Below are positions 34,778-46,080 of a stretch of DNA of 64,000 nt, piece by piece. The notes under the pieces are model-generated. The model had not been told where the DNA came from, did no database searches, and was given only the letters and a program-made list of their open reading frames with translations. Position numbers and translations under genes: made by a program. Source of the DNA: Chlorops oryzae (Eukaryota; Arthropoda; Insecta; Diptera; Chloropidae); assembly GCA_020466095.1 (NCBI GenBank), contig CM035807.1:112594286-112658285 (forward strand), read 5' to 3'. Each line of letters starts with the position of its first letter. The first letter of the stretch is position 1.

Positions 34778-35452
34778 ATTAGACATATGGGGTACCAAAT
34801 TAAAGAAAATCGATCCAGCATTTTGAATAAAATAAAAAATTTGGGTGATAATGGGACCTTTTTCATACCAAAATGGCTCTCAAAGTCAAAAAATGTTTAA
34901 AAAATTTTTAAATTTTTACTTTGAAGACTCAAATACCCTTGAAGCTGCAATAAAGCATAAGACTTTTTTATACGCCTAGAAAGGTCTGCCAATGTTCTGG
35001 CGAACTGCATTCAAATTTTTATCTTGGACACAAACGTTGAGGCGTGACAATTTTTTTTCTGAAACAAATGGAAATTTCTTTCTTTCCCTTATAACTAGAG
35101 CGTGTATTTTTAAGCATTTATAAATTTGAAGCATACTTTGTGGGGGGGATATTTTTTTTCTTATCACCATTTTGGAAATAAGTAGCGAATTTGAACTTCA
35201 AGGGGATTTCCTAGCTTTGAAAAAGTCTTAAATAGGCTAAAAATCGATTTGAATCTTAACTTTATGTAAATTGAACAAATTTTTTGCCCCATAAAGTACG
35301 CTTCAATTTTATAAATGCTTAAAAATACACGCTCTACTTATAACTCCTCAGGGGTGCATTTTGGAGCCCCCCTTCCATACGATTTTTTGTTAGTTCTGAT
35401 TCCCTCTATCAGCTCCCGACCGATTGACCATCATAAACGGAACACCCTGTAT
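34778..35452 (+). mobile_element. Repeat X, copy 1 (CAGGGTGTTCC-ended), interrupted by a hAT MITE
   Basis: Matches 37927-38361 from ATGGGGTACCAAA through AAATGGCTCTCAAAGTCAAA and CTTGAAGCTGCAATAAAG to GGAACACCCTG. The right end is of the same type as the element at 1115-1626. It is split at 35096-35336 by a 241-bp insertion absent from copy 2. The left end is undefined. Confidence 0.75.
35096..35336. mobile_element. 241-bp hAT MITE (copy 1)
   Basis: Inverted ends TAGAGCGTGTATTTTTAAGC and its complement, extending through GCATTTATAAA. Exact 8-bp duplication CTTATAAC on both sides (35088-35095, 35337-35344). Copy 2 of the host repeat (about 38243-38262) has the uninterrupted CTTATAACTACTCAGG, i.e. 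the empty site. The TAGAG start and 8-bp duplication identify hAT. Confidence 0.9.
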
Positions 35453-35540
35453 ATTATATTATTCATATTATAGAATTTATATATTTCGTAGAGTCTTATA
35501 TTTTACTTTACTCATCCTTACATGAGCTAAGTTGGGATCT

Positions 35541-35793
35541 GTGCTGTAGCTATCGGGATGCCAAATTATGAAGCCAAAGGCCCTAGGTTCAGCTCCTACC
35601 TCAGGTCGTGGATGTTGTTTAGTAGTTTTTTTTATATTTTTTTAATATTTTTTTTATATTTTTTAATATTTTTTTTATATTTTTTTTATTTTTATTATTT
35701 TGGTTTACGATTATTTATGGTATCACAACGGGCACATGTGAGGCTTAAATGTGTCACCCTTAATAGTGACAGCCACTCTAACCTAACAAAAAC
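35541..35793 (+). mobile_element. tRNA-derived SINE (copy 2)
   Basis: Head GTGCTGTAGCTATCGGGATG with B box GGTTCAGCTCC (35587 onward) and CTCAGGTCGTG. It is followed by a T/A-rich linker, GGTATCACAACGGGCACATG, and a 3' end CAGCCACTCTAACCTAAC. Same order as copy 1, so this is the most complete unexpanded copy. Confidence 0.8.
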
Positions 35794-37286
35794 TAATCTC
35801 TACTTGAGCAATGTTAAAATTAAAATTCAAAAAAATATTGGTGAACATTTTATTAAACTTTTCTCTCTCTTTTATTTTCAGATACTACCGGGAAATGTTC
35901 GATTTCTTCAATAAATAAGGTAAGATTTTTAAATTCCATTCGATTTTTAAGAATTTAAAGTGTAATGATAATCGAAAAAAGCAGTTGAAACCGCTTACAT
36001 TTTCACTCAATAAAAGTAAAAATCATTATCGGGCGGGGGATAAAACAATCTTTATTGGTTTTGCCAGTTCTTATCCAACATCAATCAAGTTTATTTGTTA
36101 TATACACTCTTACATCTTGATGTCTTCATTCGAATCAACATTGAGATGCAGATTTCGTCACGTAGGCGAGAAACAATCTTCATAAGAAATGTGAATAAAG
36201 CGTAAAATTGAGCTCAAGCGGCAATCACAAAATTTTATGAATAAATATACGTCTCCGTATATATATGTTTGCATATATACGTATGTAGTTATTCCTATGT
36301 ATACACACTCATATTGAATATGGTGGTCTTAGCAAGTGAATGAAACGCAAGGACGTTGTAAGTTTTTTGGATGACACTTAGCTCAACAGATAATCACACA
36401 GTCATCATATACATTCACAGTGTGTATAAAAGAAAAATGCTGTCATGATTGGAAATCAATAAACATTCAACGATGAGCACAAAAAAAAAAAAGCCCATTT
36501 CATGGGAAAATTACTTTAAGAAAATGAACAGCCTTAAGTGGAATGTGATTATGAAACAAGGCTGTGGGAAAATCGCATGAAATTTATTTTTCTGTTCACT
36601 TCGTCATTTCTTTGACTGATATGCCGCAGATTATTTCCTTTCATTAAATTGTCAATATCGTCATTCGATGGCATTTAAATTATTTCTCATATTTTTACTT
36701 ATTTATTATATTCAATTTATTTTATGCCTGCACAAAATTCCTTTGAGAATAAAAACACATCTGTAGGTTTGATTAGACTATGAAAGCCATACGAAAAAAA
36801 AGCAATTGAAGCCAATTAGAAAGTTTTGAATAGATTGAATTGATAGTGAAAACAATGGATTTTAGGTCGAATAAATGGCATCTCAAAGTCAAATATTGTA
36901 CTTTGCGAAATCTTTTCATATGACTGCAGGGCCTTACGCTCCACTCTCTACTCACATTAAAATTAGTTCCACTCCAGTTGTTTGAATTTTAATCAAGTGC
37001 TTGGAGCTGGAATCGTTGCTTGCTCAAGTAGCAGTAAGATTGCATCAGCAATGTCATCATCAGCTGCTTTGCATTAGGCTCGTTCCTCCATCGCAATGGC
37101 GTAAGACGCATTCAGGAAAAAAAAAATAAAATAAAAATAGTACCACTGTCATATGTATTGTGCTAATTTGGGAATTCAATTTGCACATGATGATTGAATA
37201 TGCAATCAAATTGATGTAAATAAAAATAAAAGCGACCACGCGAACTTCCCCACATAGAGTTACAGGGTAACAAACAGCGTACAGCA
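35794..37286. other. Noncoding spacer
   Basis: No coding or RNA gene supported. TATATATG/CATATATAC-type text near 36250 is low complexity. Confidence 0.45.
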
Positions 37287-38434
37287 AACAAGTAAGGGTG
37301 CTATAGTCAGGCGAGTTTGACAATAGAATACCCGAGAATAATTTTCAAAACAAGCCCAAAAAAAGAACCACTAAGAAAGAATATTTTAGAGATTTTTAAG
37401 GCAAGAAAATGGCACCATATACCTACAGACTTTTGTTCAATTTCATTACGAAAGCCGTACTATCGCCACGCCTACTTTTACAATTTTGGAAAATTTCATT
37501 GGAAACAGAACTATATGCTCAAGCTCTAAATTTTATTGATTTATTTCGAAAGATTTTTGGACAGTTTTTGGGATTTTGTGAATTAATAATGGACCGATCA
37601 AGAGAATTTTTCGAGAGGATGTTTATGGCTACAAAGGAAGCATACATGCCAAGTTTTGATCAAGTACTATTTGAATTTTTTGAAAAAACGCCCTTATGCC
37701 ACGCCCACTTTTGTAATTTTTATTCGAAATTCCATTAATTGCCTTTAAACATGTTCAAACGTCAAATTTCATAATAAAAATCTTGAAAAATTTAGATTTT
37801 AGAGAAGTTCTGATGATTTTCATAAGAGACCCTAGTACTGGAGGTACCCCTAAAAATGGTCCGATCGGGTCCATTCTCGAACTTAATCGCTTGATATTTA
37901 ATTTTCTCATCTTATTTTCAAAAAATTTATTAGAAATATGGGGTACCAAACTAAAGGAAATCGATCCAGCATTTTAAATAAAATAAGAAGTGTGGGTGTT
38001 AATAGGACCTTTTTTTATACCAAAATGGCTCTCAAAGTCAAAAAATGTTTAAAAAATTTTAAAATTTTTACTTTGAAGGCTCAAATATCCTTGAAGCTGC
38101 AATAAAGTGTAAGACTATTTTATAGTCCTAGAATGGTCTGACAATTCTGTGTCGAACTGCATTAAAATTTGTATCTTGGATTCAAACGTTGAGGCGTGAA
38201 AATTTTTTTTCTGAAACCACTGCAAATTTCTTTCTTTGCCTTATAACTACTCAGGGGTGCATTTTTGACCCCTCAATGCCCCCCTGCCATACGATTTTTT
38301 GTTAGTTCTGACCCCCTCTATCAGCTCCCGACTGGTTGACCTTCACAAACGGAACACCCTGTATTTTGTATGGTCTATCTCGACTGGTTCACATACGCAC
38401 AAATTTAATATTACCTAGACACATACTGGGTCGG
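37287..38434 (-). mobile_element. DINE-like element, minus strand, interrupted
   Basis: Reading the minus strand, the 5' end CCAGTCGAGATAGACCATAC (about 38367-38390) and the 3' end GCCTGACTATAGCACCCTTA (about 37290-37312) match the + strand element at 3554-4430. GGTACCTCCAGTACTAGGGT and GTGGGCGTGGCAT are also shared. Repeat X copy 2 sits inside, and part of the 5' half is missing at that junction. Confidence 0.65.
37927..38361 (+). mobile_element. Repeat X, copy 2, nested in the DINE-like element
   Basis: Aligns with 34778-35452 without the 241-bp hAT insertion. Right end GGAACACCCTG followed by TA. It provides the empty target site for the hAT MITE. Confidence 0.75.
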
Positions 38435-38491
38435 ATAAAAAAATCTCAGTGAAAATTCAACATATGGATATTTCCTGTAAAATTAACGCCT

Positions 38492-38657
38492 TTGTCGCGT
38501 CCGTAGTAATGTAGCTGATGATCATTCGGATCTGTAAGGAAAAAATTTTGATAAATGTGAAAGTTTGTACAGCTCATGTGGACAGTACCTTACATTTATT
38601 AAAATCATTCTTTGCAGATGCGAATGTCAATTAGCTACATTACTACGGACGCGACAA
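38492..38657. repeat. 25-bp perfect inverted repeat (TTGTCGCGTCCG family)
   Basis: TTGTCGCGTCCGTAGTAATG onward (38492-38516) is exactly inverted at 38633-38657. TATGGATATTTTCTGTAAAT-like and TTTGTCGNGTCC text also recurs directly at about 38690-38725. A related word TGTCACGTCCG occurs at 56170-56180 and 56320-56332. Confidence 0.75.
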
Positions 38658-39048
38658 GAACGTTTCTTCGCCTGGAAATACCCATATGGATATTTTCTGT
38701 AAATGTAACGTTTTTGTCGGGTCCTTGTATATATGATTGTCTTTTGGGTCTGGTCAGAAATTTAGAAAAAATATTCTTAGTATTTGGGTTCATATTTTTT
38801 TCGGGGGAAAAAAAATAAAAGTCCACAAGACCTGAAGCCAAGTATTTAGAAAGAAAAGTGCTACATATTTACCGCATTCTTGAATTCAAGACTTCAATAA
38901 TTGCCTAATTGCTCACATAAATGATCCATCCATATCGAAAGTATATGCTTATAATTTTGTAAACGGTTTGAACAAACCGTTGCAGTTTCAATCAACTTCG
39001 CTTTAAATTTCAACTGGTTCCGAATGTGTGCAGACCAGTCATTATTAC

Positions 39049-39289
39049 CAGGGCTCGGATTTATATGCATTTATAAATTTAAAGCATACTTTATGGGGGG
39101 AAAACTTTTCTTACCAACATTTTGCGAATAAGTCTAGTGAAGTTGAACTTCAAACGGCTTTTCTACCTTCACAAAAATTTCTATTGAAGTTAAAAATCTA
39201 TTTGAATCTTAACTTTATGTGAGTTGAGCAAAATTTTTACTCCATAAAGTATGCTTTAAATTTATAAATGCATATATATCCGAGCCCTG
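39049..39289. mobile_element. 241-bp hAT MITE (copy 2)
   Basis: Ends CAGGGCTCGGATTTATATGC and its complement, exact 8-bp duplication ATTATTAC (39041-39048, 39290-39297). Its interior (GCATTTATAAATTTAAAGCA, ACTTTATGGGGG, TTGAATCTTAACTTTATGT) is clearly related to the element at 35096-35336, and the length is the same. Confidence 0.9.
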
Positions 39290-39297
39290 ATTATTAC

Positions 39298-41454
39298 AAA
39301 TGTCAACAAGAAATGACCGAAGTCAAATCACATTCCATTTGAAACTGAAAATGAGGTTAAATGTAGTTCCTTCCATTAACCTTTTCCAAGTAAAGCAATT
39401 TTAGGTAATAACGATTATCACAATCGAAATGTCTTCGCTAGGTTCTTGTCTTAAAACGATTCCCATATTGCGGGTGAAGCTTTAAAAGCGTTTATGGTTT
39501 TATTGCGCTTTATGTGACATTATTTTTTTGGAATGTGCACAGTGAAAATGCCATACTGCAATTAACCTAATTATTCTGAAGCATATTGCTCCCAAGTGCA
39601 CTTTAATTTCCAAGTTCAGAACCAACCGCATACGGAGCAGAGTGCAAATAAAAACCATAATTTCTAGCAGAGATTTTATATGAAATACTTTAATAATAAA
39701 GTGCTTAATTAAATTAAAGTGGCTATACATATAATAAAATTTGAGATTTAACAATTTTAATATTCTTGCGTAATCTATTTCGCGAGTGTGGCCGCATGAT
39801 GTCCTTTTCGCTTTGCTCGTTATCAAATCACACCGCTCGTAATTATCCGACGATAGTTCCAACAGTTCATATCCAACATCTTGCGTGCCTTTCAATAATA
39901 ATACGACTTGCTGACAAAATTATGTCCTACGACCGATTAGGCTCATCATATACAATGTCATAAAATGCTAGCCAGATGTCTCGGACAGAGCCAAACACGC
40001 AATTGAATAAAGCTCTTACGAGGAGTATAGACAATACAGGCAATATCTGTGTGTGTGTTAAGAGCCTTCATAATAATTTTATTATCATTTTATTATGCGC
40101 TCTTTATACTTTAAGCTTGAAGCTTTACGATTGATAAGTAAAATGTTGCTAAGGTCCTTCGAAGTGGATTTGACCGAAAAGAGGCAATTTTTTCTAGAAA
40201 ACTTTTTTCGAATCATTAAAAAAGGATAATCAATCTAATTAACAGGAATTTTCGAAATGATGGCGTCGCCATTTTTCATATAGTTACACCCCCACAATTA
40301 TGAAAATAATAATCCTCATTGTGAGTGTGTTTTTCGTGCACAAAATTATAATCAAAAATCAAAGCACGACCCATCGATTAGAGAAGGTTTTATAAAATTC
40401 AAAAAAATATGTGACGCAGCCAATAATTTGAGACAAAGTGAACCAAATTGCAGTCAATTATTGATTACTGTAATTATTGCTGATGGTATACCACACGTTT
40501 ATTAAAGGACTGGGGATTGATATACACCTAGAATGTTAATAACAGATATCATTGCATTCAATAATTGGTGGCAATTTGATTTCAAATTTCAATTTTAATA
40601 AATTATTTTTTGAATCAGTGAGCGCATTGTGGACTTAATTTCTACGTGAAGCAGATTGAGGCGGTGCGTAAGGATAACTGTAGGGCAGGAAACAGCGTGT
40701 CTTGCTGAGAGTCTAGTGGTAAGATTATTAGGTCCCAAAACGATTGGTTACTTTAGTCCCTTGGAATTGTTAAGAATTATAATTTGTCTTAACCTATGTA
40801 CTCTGAGGAAACATGGCGGCTTTGAGTCATGGCTTCACATGAGCTCGTTTTACAGTTAATCCATTTTCTTTTTATAAACAACGTAATATATTTTCTGGCT
40901 TCTTATTTCTCTATAAATCTGCAATTTAATCTCACTCATTATCTGCTACATTTTGAATCCTATTGATCTTAAAGCAAAGAAGCTTAGAACCCACTTTGCC
41001 AACAAATGAAATCCTTATTCTCTGGGATTAGTAAAGAAAAATCAATATCATCAAATGAAATTTATCATTCGAAAGTCACAGAAACGTATACCACAATATA
41101 TTGTTAGAATTTCGAAAGAAGGAGTTCCCAATTGCTCATTAAGAAACCCATACATCATTGAATGGCAATGAATCGAAACAATTCCATTGCGCAAAAAATC
41201 GTGCAAATCGATACGGAGAGATTCGGATAACACAATATATATATATATTGAAACAGGCGTTTGCCAACGACGATTTATTATCGACAGACGTTTGAGTATT
41301 CGATGATTTTTTACAGATTTCCTCTATTATTTGTATGAGCATACGAAATTAGTGAATAAATTAGACGAGAAGGATATTTACTTAGACCAATATGTAATTG
41401 TTTGTTGTATATGGGTACTTTAACCCTCTCAAAGGATGCGATGTGTTTGTGAGA
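39298..41454. other. Noncoding spacer
   Basis: The 131-codon minus-strand frame at 39500-39895 has no recognisable domain and typical random composition. It is not called. No bounded element found. Confidence 0.45.
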
Positions 41455-41472
41455 CAGAGAGAGACAGAAGAG

Positions 41473-41514
<42 letters not shown>

Positions 41515-41573
41515 CGAAAGAGAGCGAAAGAGAGCGAGAGAGAGAGAGAGAGCGAGAGAGAGCGAAAGAGAGC

Positions 41574-41604
<31 letters not shown>

Positions 41605-41637
41605 GAGAGAGAGAGAGAAGAGAGAAAGAGCGGAGAG

Positions 41638-41668
<31 letters not shown>

Positions 41669-41910
41669 CGAGAGAGAAAGAAGAGAGAGATAGAGAAAGA
41701 GAGAGGAGATAGAGAAAAGAGAGAGAGATAGAGAAAGAGAGAGAGAAGAGAAGAAGAGAGAAGAGAGAGAGAAAGAGAGAGAGAAGAGAGAAGAGAGAGA
41801 AGAGAAAAGAGAGAGAGAAGAGAAAGAGAGAAGAAGAGAGAGAAAGAAAGAGAGAAAGAAAGAGAGAAAGAAAGAGAGAAAGAAAAAGAAGAGAGAGAAA
41901 GAGAAAGGTC
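41455..41910. repeat. GA-rich microsatellite tract, about 0.45 kb
   Basis: GAGAGAGAGA with GAGAGAGCGA and GAGAAAGAGA variants. Open frames through it encode only Arg/Glu/Ser/Lys strings. Confidence 0.95.
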
Positions 41911-44900
41911 TATAAAAAGGATATTAAATATTCAAAAAATGTTGTCCCATAAAAGATCCATAATAAAAAGGATGAAACAAATTCGGAGGAACGATTCCTT
42001 TTTTGTTCATTGCTGACACGAAAGGACAGTGTGAACAATAAGATCTTACCGAGAGCTTAAAACATAAATTATGCACGGCAAGGAGTTGGCTGTGACACAC
42101 TGCCACATAATTTCATTCCCGTTCATTCGCTCCATCGAATGACTGTATGTCTATAGTGTAAAGTGTTAGTGGCGCTCTGGACCGCATAGCTTATCAGCGC
42201 GGCGCTGAAAGTTCCGGATAAGTTGGGAAATTTAATAATGGAAATTTCTCATCCATACGCAAGTATGCGATTGTCCTTAATGGCATGTGCTATTTCACGC
42301 GTGCTTGTGTGTAAGAGCGACAGCCGTGAACTAGTTAGCATAAATGCACAGTGCAGAATGCTCGTAAAGGTCTGCGCTTGGCTTGGCGTACTTACGATGA
42401 TATGATGCTCTTAAGTTAAGACGCCTGGCACGAAGGCATGTCGTCAGGAGAGTTTAATATAGTTTTTGACGCGTTTCATGAAGTGTCTCGTAGATGGACT
42501 TAAATCAATATACGGTTTTCCTCTACTACTCATTATAATAAATCCTCGTGAAACTCATTAAAATCTTAGACTAAGATTTTCGATGACAGTGCGGATAACT
42601 TCTTAATGGCCTGAAGTTTTATAATTTTTCCATTCCACTTAATGACGCAAAATAATATCAATTAACGAGAGTTGTCTGGTGTCTTTTAAGCGCGTCTTTA
42701 AAAGAAGATATTAAAAAAAAAAATAATAAGTTGTCCCAAGCGAAAGCGAAATGAACTTTCCTAAGGCAATGGAACAATAGAACGCGGATAAAAGAAGTTT
42801 TCGCCGGCTCTCAAATCGCTTTGGAGCGATTAAAATGAGCGTGAACAATCGTCGTTTGCAGCTATTGTAATAAATTTGAACGGAATTAGAACTCAATAAT
42901 CACGTTAACACGCAACAACAATCTCATTTCAATTGACGTCTTTTTATTCACTACTTACTTACATACATTGAATGCGAGGAATGGGGACGTATACGCAACG
43001 TTAAATCGAGACACACGCAAATTGCTCATACGCCGCTCGATGTGTTGCTTATTTAAAAACCAAAACAAAAACAAAACATTATTATATTTATTTATATTTG
43101 TCGTGTGTAAATATGTTCTAAGGATCATGAAACTGAAATATGCTGTAGGTAATTTTTTAATAAATGACTACGTGCCTTCACAGATGTTTGCTTTTTGAAT
43201 TCAATTTACAGTAATAAATACTCATTTCGCTTGTAAGCAATGAAAACAAAAACAAAAACATATGCAAAACTTTCTACACACAATCGGTCGGGCACGAAAC
43301 GTTTTGAGTGAGAAAATGCTCAAAAAAGATACATATATATATTTATTTTTATCCTTACACTTAGGTTTTATTTGCTCATTCATTTTGCGTGGGAAGTGAA
43401 AAATATGCGCAAAAATCCTTACCAAAACCATTTGTCTGTGGTGCGTACCGACAAACGAACGAACATATCTCTTTCTAAACACTTGAGTACACGCAGCTTC
43501 GATTACGAAACACCTACTCCAATCTACACCTTGCTGGCATAGAAACATACGACACGAACTTTTCAACATAAATTACCTTTACTTGTGCTATGTTTGAGTC
43601 GAGTCTACCGCCAGTTTATCTTCGCTGGCGTGTACGACTGATTCTGTCAGTCTTTAAGACGAAAATCTACACCCATACAGACGACTCCCCTGTGCAATTA
43701 TGCGCACTCATGTTAAATGTAAGTAATGTTAGTGTCGTAAAGCGTGAATTGTCGTCGATTTATTATAAAGAAAAACCTCCTGTATTTGTGTCACTTTGAA
43801 ATATCCTGTCTTCCTTATCAATTTGTTGCTGCTCAGAATAGTCGCATCACATCTTTTGATAGCACAAAAATACTATTTATATTTCTGACTGCAAGACCAC
43901 AAAATTTTATTGCACAATGTTAAAATAACGGAAGATTATTTGTATCGGATTATTTGTATTTTCACTAAAGCCCATCTGCTTCTGTCTTTCATTGAAATTT
44001 TCGTTCGAAAAATAAAAAAAATTGAAAAAAACGAAATTTCGAACGAAACACTTTAACAGAAAAATACAAAAATTTGAACAAAACGAAATTTTTGACGAAA
44101 AGCTTTAAAAGAAGTAGTGAAAAAACAGGATTCAACATTTAAAATTTTAACAGAAAATGTTATAGATTTGATATTGAAAGTAAAAGGACCTCATTTTGAA
44201 GAGAAATTTCAAGTTCAAAGCTGTTTGCTGTGGTGAAAAGCGTTCCTTATGCTCTTAGATTGTAATAAAGCTCCAAAACAGAAAGAGAAATCGAAGTTAC
44301 TTTCGAAGAGAAATCGAGCTTTTCTACGCTTCATACACTTTGAAAAATATGCTCACAAATTAAATGGGAATTTTTTTGTTGAATCATTGGAAGTCTCCCG
44401 AACATTTAAAATTGAAATTGTAATGAAAATCTGTTCACACATATACATACATACCTAAAGAAATAGAAAATATTTAAAATCAGGACCTAAAAGGATGCAC
44501 TTGAATATTTTTAAACAAATTGATATTATTGTAAGCCTTAAGGATATCCGAAGATCTTGCAAAACCCTTCCTCAAAATGTAAATAAATGGGCAAACCTAA
44601 AAAAAATGAACAGATTTGTCACTCTCGGAAACATTCGGAATATTTATATGCATACTTTTTGGTGCTGAATTGAAATATTTTCTATTGCCCTATAAATGTA
44701 TACCTTTGTAAAAATTTATCATGATTAGCAGAAGTCCAAGCAAGTAACCTACTTCAAATTTATTACACAAAAAAAGTTTCCAATAGAATTTTGGGTCTGA
44801 GTTTTTTTTTTCTGTGCACAAAATCATTAAGGCATTTATGTAGGTAAAGAGAAAATTTTGCATACCCTCTCTTTTGCGTCATTGAAAGAGAGAAAATTTT

Positions 44901-45039
44901 GAAACTGCAGGAAATCAAAATCGACATGTGCTTATCAATTGGAGATGCTGTCAATCAGCTGATTTTATATCTTATCGCCAAAAATATCGCCATAGAAATC
45001 AGAACATTTCAAATTTTATTAAAAGTTCATTATTCGGAT
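41911..45039. other. Noncoding spacer
   Basis: No exon, RNA or bounded repeat recognised. TATGCATACTTTTTGGTGCTG and AAATATTTTCT near 44648-44690 recur near 58625-58665, a short dispersed repeat. The 115-codon minus-strand frame at 43222-43569 is not supported as a gene. Confidence 0.4.
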
Positions 45040-45718
45040 TTATTTATTTTTTAATTTATAATTTACTTTTTATTTATTATTTATTTATTATCTTTTTTAT
45101 TTATTTATTAATTTATTATATTATTATTTATTATTTATTATTTATTTATTATTATTATTTATTATTTATTATTTATTTATTTATTTATTATTTATTTATT
45201 ATTTATTTATTTATTATTTATTTATTTATTTTATATTATTATTTATTATTTATTTATTATTTATTTATTATTTATTTATTATTTATTTATTTATTATTTT
45301 TATTATATTATTTATTTATTATATTTATTTTATTATTTATTTATTATTTATTATTATTATTATTTATTTATTATTATTTATTTATTTATTTATTATTTAT
45401 TTATTTATTTATTATTTATTATTATTTATTATTTATTATTATTATTTATTTATTATTTATTTATTATTTATTATTTATTTATTATTTATTTATTATTTAT
45501 TTTTATTTATTTATTTATTTATTTATTTATTATTTATTTTTATTTATTTATTTATTATTTATTTTTATTTATTTATTTATTATTTATTTATTTATTATTA
45601 TTTTTATTTATTATTATTTATTATTTTATTTATTATTTATTTATTATTTATTTATTATTTATTTTATTATTTATTATTTATTTTATTATTTATTATTATT
45701 ATTTATTTATTATTTATT

Positions 45719-45757
<39 letters not shown>

Positions 45758-46080
45758 TTATTTATTTATTTATTATTTATTTATTATTTATATTATTTAT
45801 TTATTATTTATTTATTATTTATTTATTTATTTTTATTTATTATTTATTATTATTATTATTTATTATTTATATTTTTATATTTATATTATATTTATTATTT
45901 ATTTATTATTTATTTATTATTATTTTATTTATTATTTATTTATTATTATTTATTTTTATTTATTTATTTTTTATTTATTATTTTATTTATTCATTTATTT
46001 ATTTTTATTTATTATAATTTATTATTATTTATTGTTTTTATAATTTTTATTTTTTTTTTATTTATTTATTATTTAAATTA
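45040..46080. repeat. (TTTATTA)n-type AT-only satellite, about 1 kb
   Basis: Nearly pure A/T made of TTTA, TTATTA and TATTTATT units. Only isolated C or G is seen (near 45091, 45991, 46031). The 371-codon frame here is a Tyr/Leu/Ile/Phe string caused by the repeat. Confidence 0.95.

Noticed and set aside
39500..39895. 131-codon minus-strand frame
   Set aside because: No domain, no upstream promoter or splice signals; composition like random AT-rich translation.
41398..41712. 104-codon Arg/Glu frame
   Set aside because: GA microsatellite.
43222..43569. 115-codon minus-strand frame
   Set aside because: Ends in poly(Phe/Cys) text from a low-complexity GAAAACAAAAACA stretch; no recognisable family.
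44928..46043. 371-codon frame rich in Tyr, Leu, Ile and Phe
   Set aside because: Produced by the TTTATTA satellite; it would not be a membrane protein gene.
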